From Campylobacteraceae bacterium (GTDB taxonomy: Bacteria; Campylobacterota; Campylobacteria; Campylobacterales; Sulfurovaceae): a stretch of 6,132 bases of DNA. Made by a program: the position numbers and the translations under genes. Shown here piece by piece: positions 5,553-6,132 of this stretch. The stretch spans positions 1-6,132 of the forward strand of contig JALVQH010000096.1 in assembly GCA_027031505.1 (NCBI GenBank), in the 5' to 3' direction. The notes beneath the pieces were generated by a model. The model saw only the letters and a program-made list of their open reading frames with translations, searched no databases and was not told the DNA's origin. Positions within the stretch are counted from its first letter, which is position 1; each line of letters opens with the position of its first letter.

Positions 5553-6132
5553 AGCTTACCCCTTCGTTGAGGTAATCGGCCGCTTTTTTCTCACTCCGCT
5601 TATCGTGCGTGATAATCTCCTCTGCTTTGCGTTCACTGACCCGCTGTTGGTCTTTTTTGTCCCATCCTTTGACGTAGTGGGCACCGGGTTTCCCCAGAGC
5701 CACTTCACGCGGCAGGACAAAGATCGCCGCTTTTTCAGTCGGGCAGGCTTTTTCGCACAGGCCGCATCCGGTACAGACATCCATATCGACCACCGGCTCG
5801 AGGAAGGCGTGTTTGCCTGTCCGGGGGTTGCGGTTGTACTGCAGCTTGATCGCTTCATCCATCAGAGGACAGGCGCGATAGCACAGGTCGCACTGGAGCC
5901 CCCAGAAGGCGATGCAGGAGTTGGTGTCGACGACCGCCAGCCCCATATCCATTTTTCGGAAATCCAGCTCACCCTCGTCGTTGGTTACCGACGCTTCATC
6001 CAGCGCACCCGTCGGGCACACCGGCACGCACGGGATATCGTCGCACATGTAGCACGGGACATCGCGGGCGACGAAATAGGGGGTACCTGTCGTTACACCT
6101 TCCGTATCGGCTTTGGCCACTTTGAGTGTCTC
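5545..6132 (-). CDS. napG: NapG, periplasmic Fe-S subunit of the quinol dehydrogenase (5' end outside the window)
   Basis: NapG is a Tat-exported Fe-S protein that works with NapH to move electrons from menaquinol to NapB. The 195 residues seen run in frame to the window edge, so the gene is cut by the window, not broken. Three cluster motifs are visible at fragment positions 27/30/35/39 (CYMCDDIPCVPVCP), 73/81/84/88 (CDLCYRACP) and 120/123/126/130 (CTGCGLCEKACP). The family block TGTPYFVARDVPC and the RNPRTGKHA segment match NapG well. By comparison with enterobacterial NapG, the edge falls just after the first of four [4Fe-4S] motifs, so that motif and the twin-arginine signal lie outside. 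A GTG at 6120 could be taken as a start but would remove essential parts and is rejected. The Lys/Glu-rich tail (QQRVSERKAEEIITHDKRS) is longer than usual. napH overlaps its end by 8 nt. Confidence 0.93.
   Translation of the reverse strand, partial: ETLKVAKADTEGVTTGTPYFVARDVPCYMCDDIPCVPVCPTGALDEASVTNDEGELDFRKMDMGLAVVDTNSCIAFWGLQCDLCYRACPLMDEAIKLQYNRNPRTGKHAFLEPVVDMDVCTGCGLCEKACPTEKAAIFVLPREVALGKPGAHYVKGWDKKDQQRVSERKAEEIITHDKRSEKKAADYLNEGVSYE

Noticed and set aside
5545..6120. napG as a complete gene starting at GTG 6120
   Set aside because: The frame stays open to the window edge, and a start there would lose the Tat signal and the first Fe-S motif expected of NapG.

Overview
The window holds most of a periplasmic nitrate reductase (nap) operon of the type found in Campylobacterota (epsilonproteobacteria), read on the minus strand. 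The evidence is the gene order (napG-napH-napB-napF-[orf]-napL-napD), the presence of napL (a gene largely confined to this phylum), the absence of napC from the cluster, and protein motifs that match known Nap families. Base composition looks close to balanced, so a higher-GC member of the Sulfuricurvum, Sulfurovum, Nitratifractor or Hydrogenimonas kind fits better than an AT-rich Campylobacter. The genus cannot be fixed from this window.

Layout, right to left along transcription: napG runs off the right edge (its N-terminus and, presumably, napA lie outside). Then come napH (8-nt overlap with napG), napB (13-nt gap), napF (starts directly after the napB stop), an acidic 119-residue orphan protein (55-nt gap), napL (a few nt gap), a 159-nt spacer, napD, a small membrane protein coupled to napD by a TGATG overlap, and the 16S rRNA methyltransferase gene rsmE (10-nt gap). 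At the far left, on the plus strand and convergent with rsmE, is a small helix-turn-helix regulator. No stretch over 300 bases lacks a gene; the longest non-coding interval is the napL-napD spacer.

How the genes work together: NapH (membrane) and NapG (periplasmic Fe-S protein) form a menaquinol dehydrogenase that passes electrons to the dihaem cytochrome NapB and on to NapA, which reduces nitrate to nitrite in the periplasm. NapD and NapF act on the cytoplasmic side in maturation of the NapA precursor. NapL is a predicted periplasmic beta-propeller of unclear role. The 119-residue acidic protein and the 130-residue membrane protein are not recognised; their position suggests a link to nitrate respiration, but this is inference. 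RsmE is a housekeeping enzyme that appears to share the tail of the transcript.

The most notable non-coding structure is the napL-napD spacer. It carries three tandem, imperfect REP-like palindromes and, just after napL, a short GC stem followed by six T residues (on the minus strand). Together these could separate expression of the structural genes from napD and the genes after it. I found no convincing wholly new system; the candidates worth following are the two unrecognised genes in the nap operon and this spacer.
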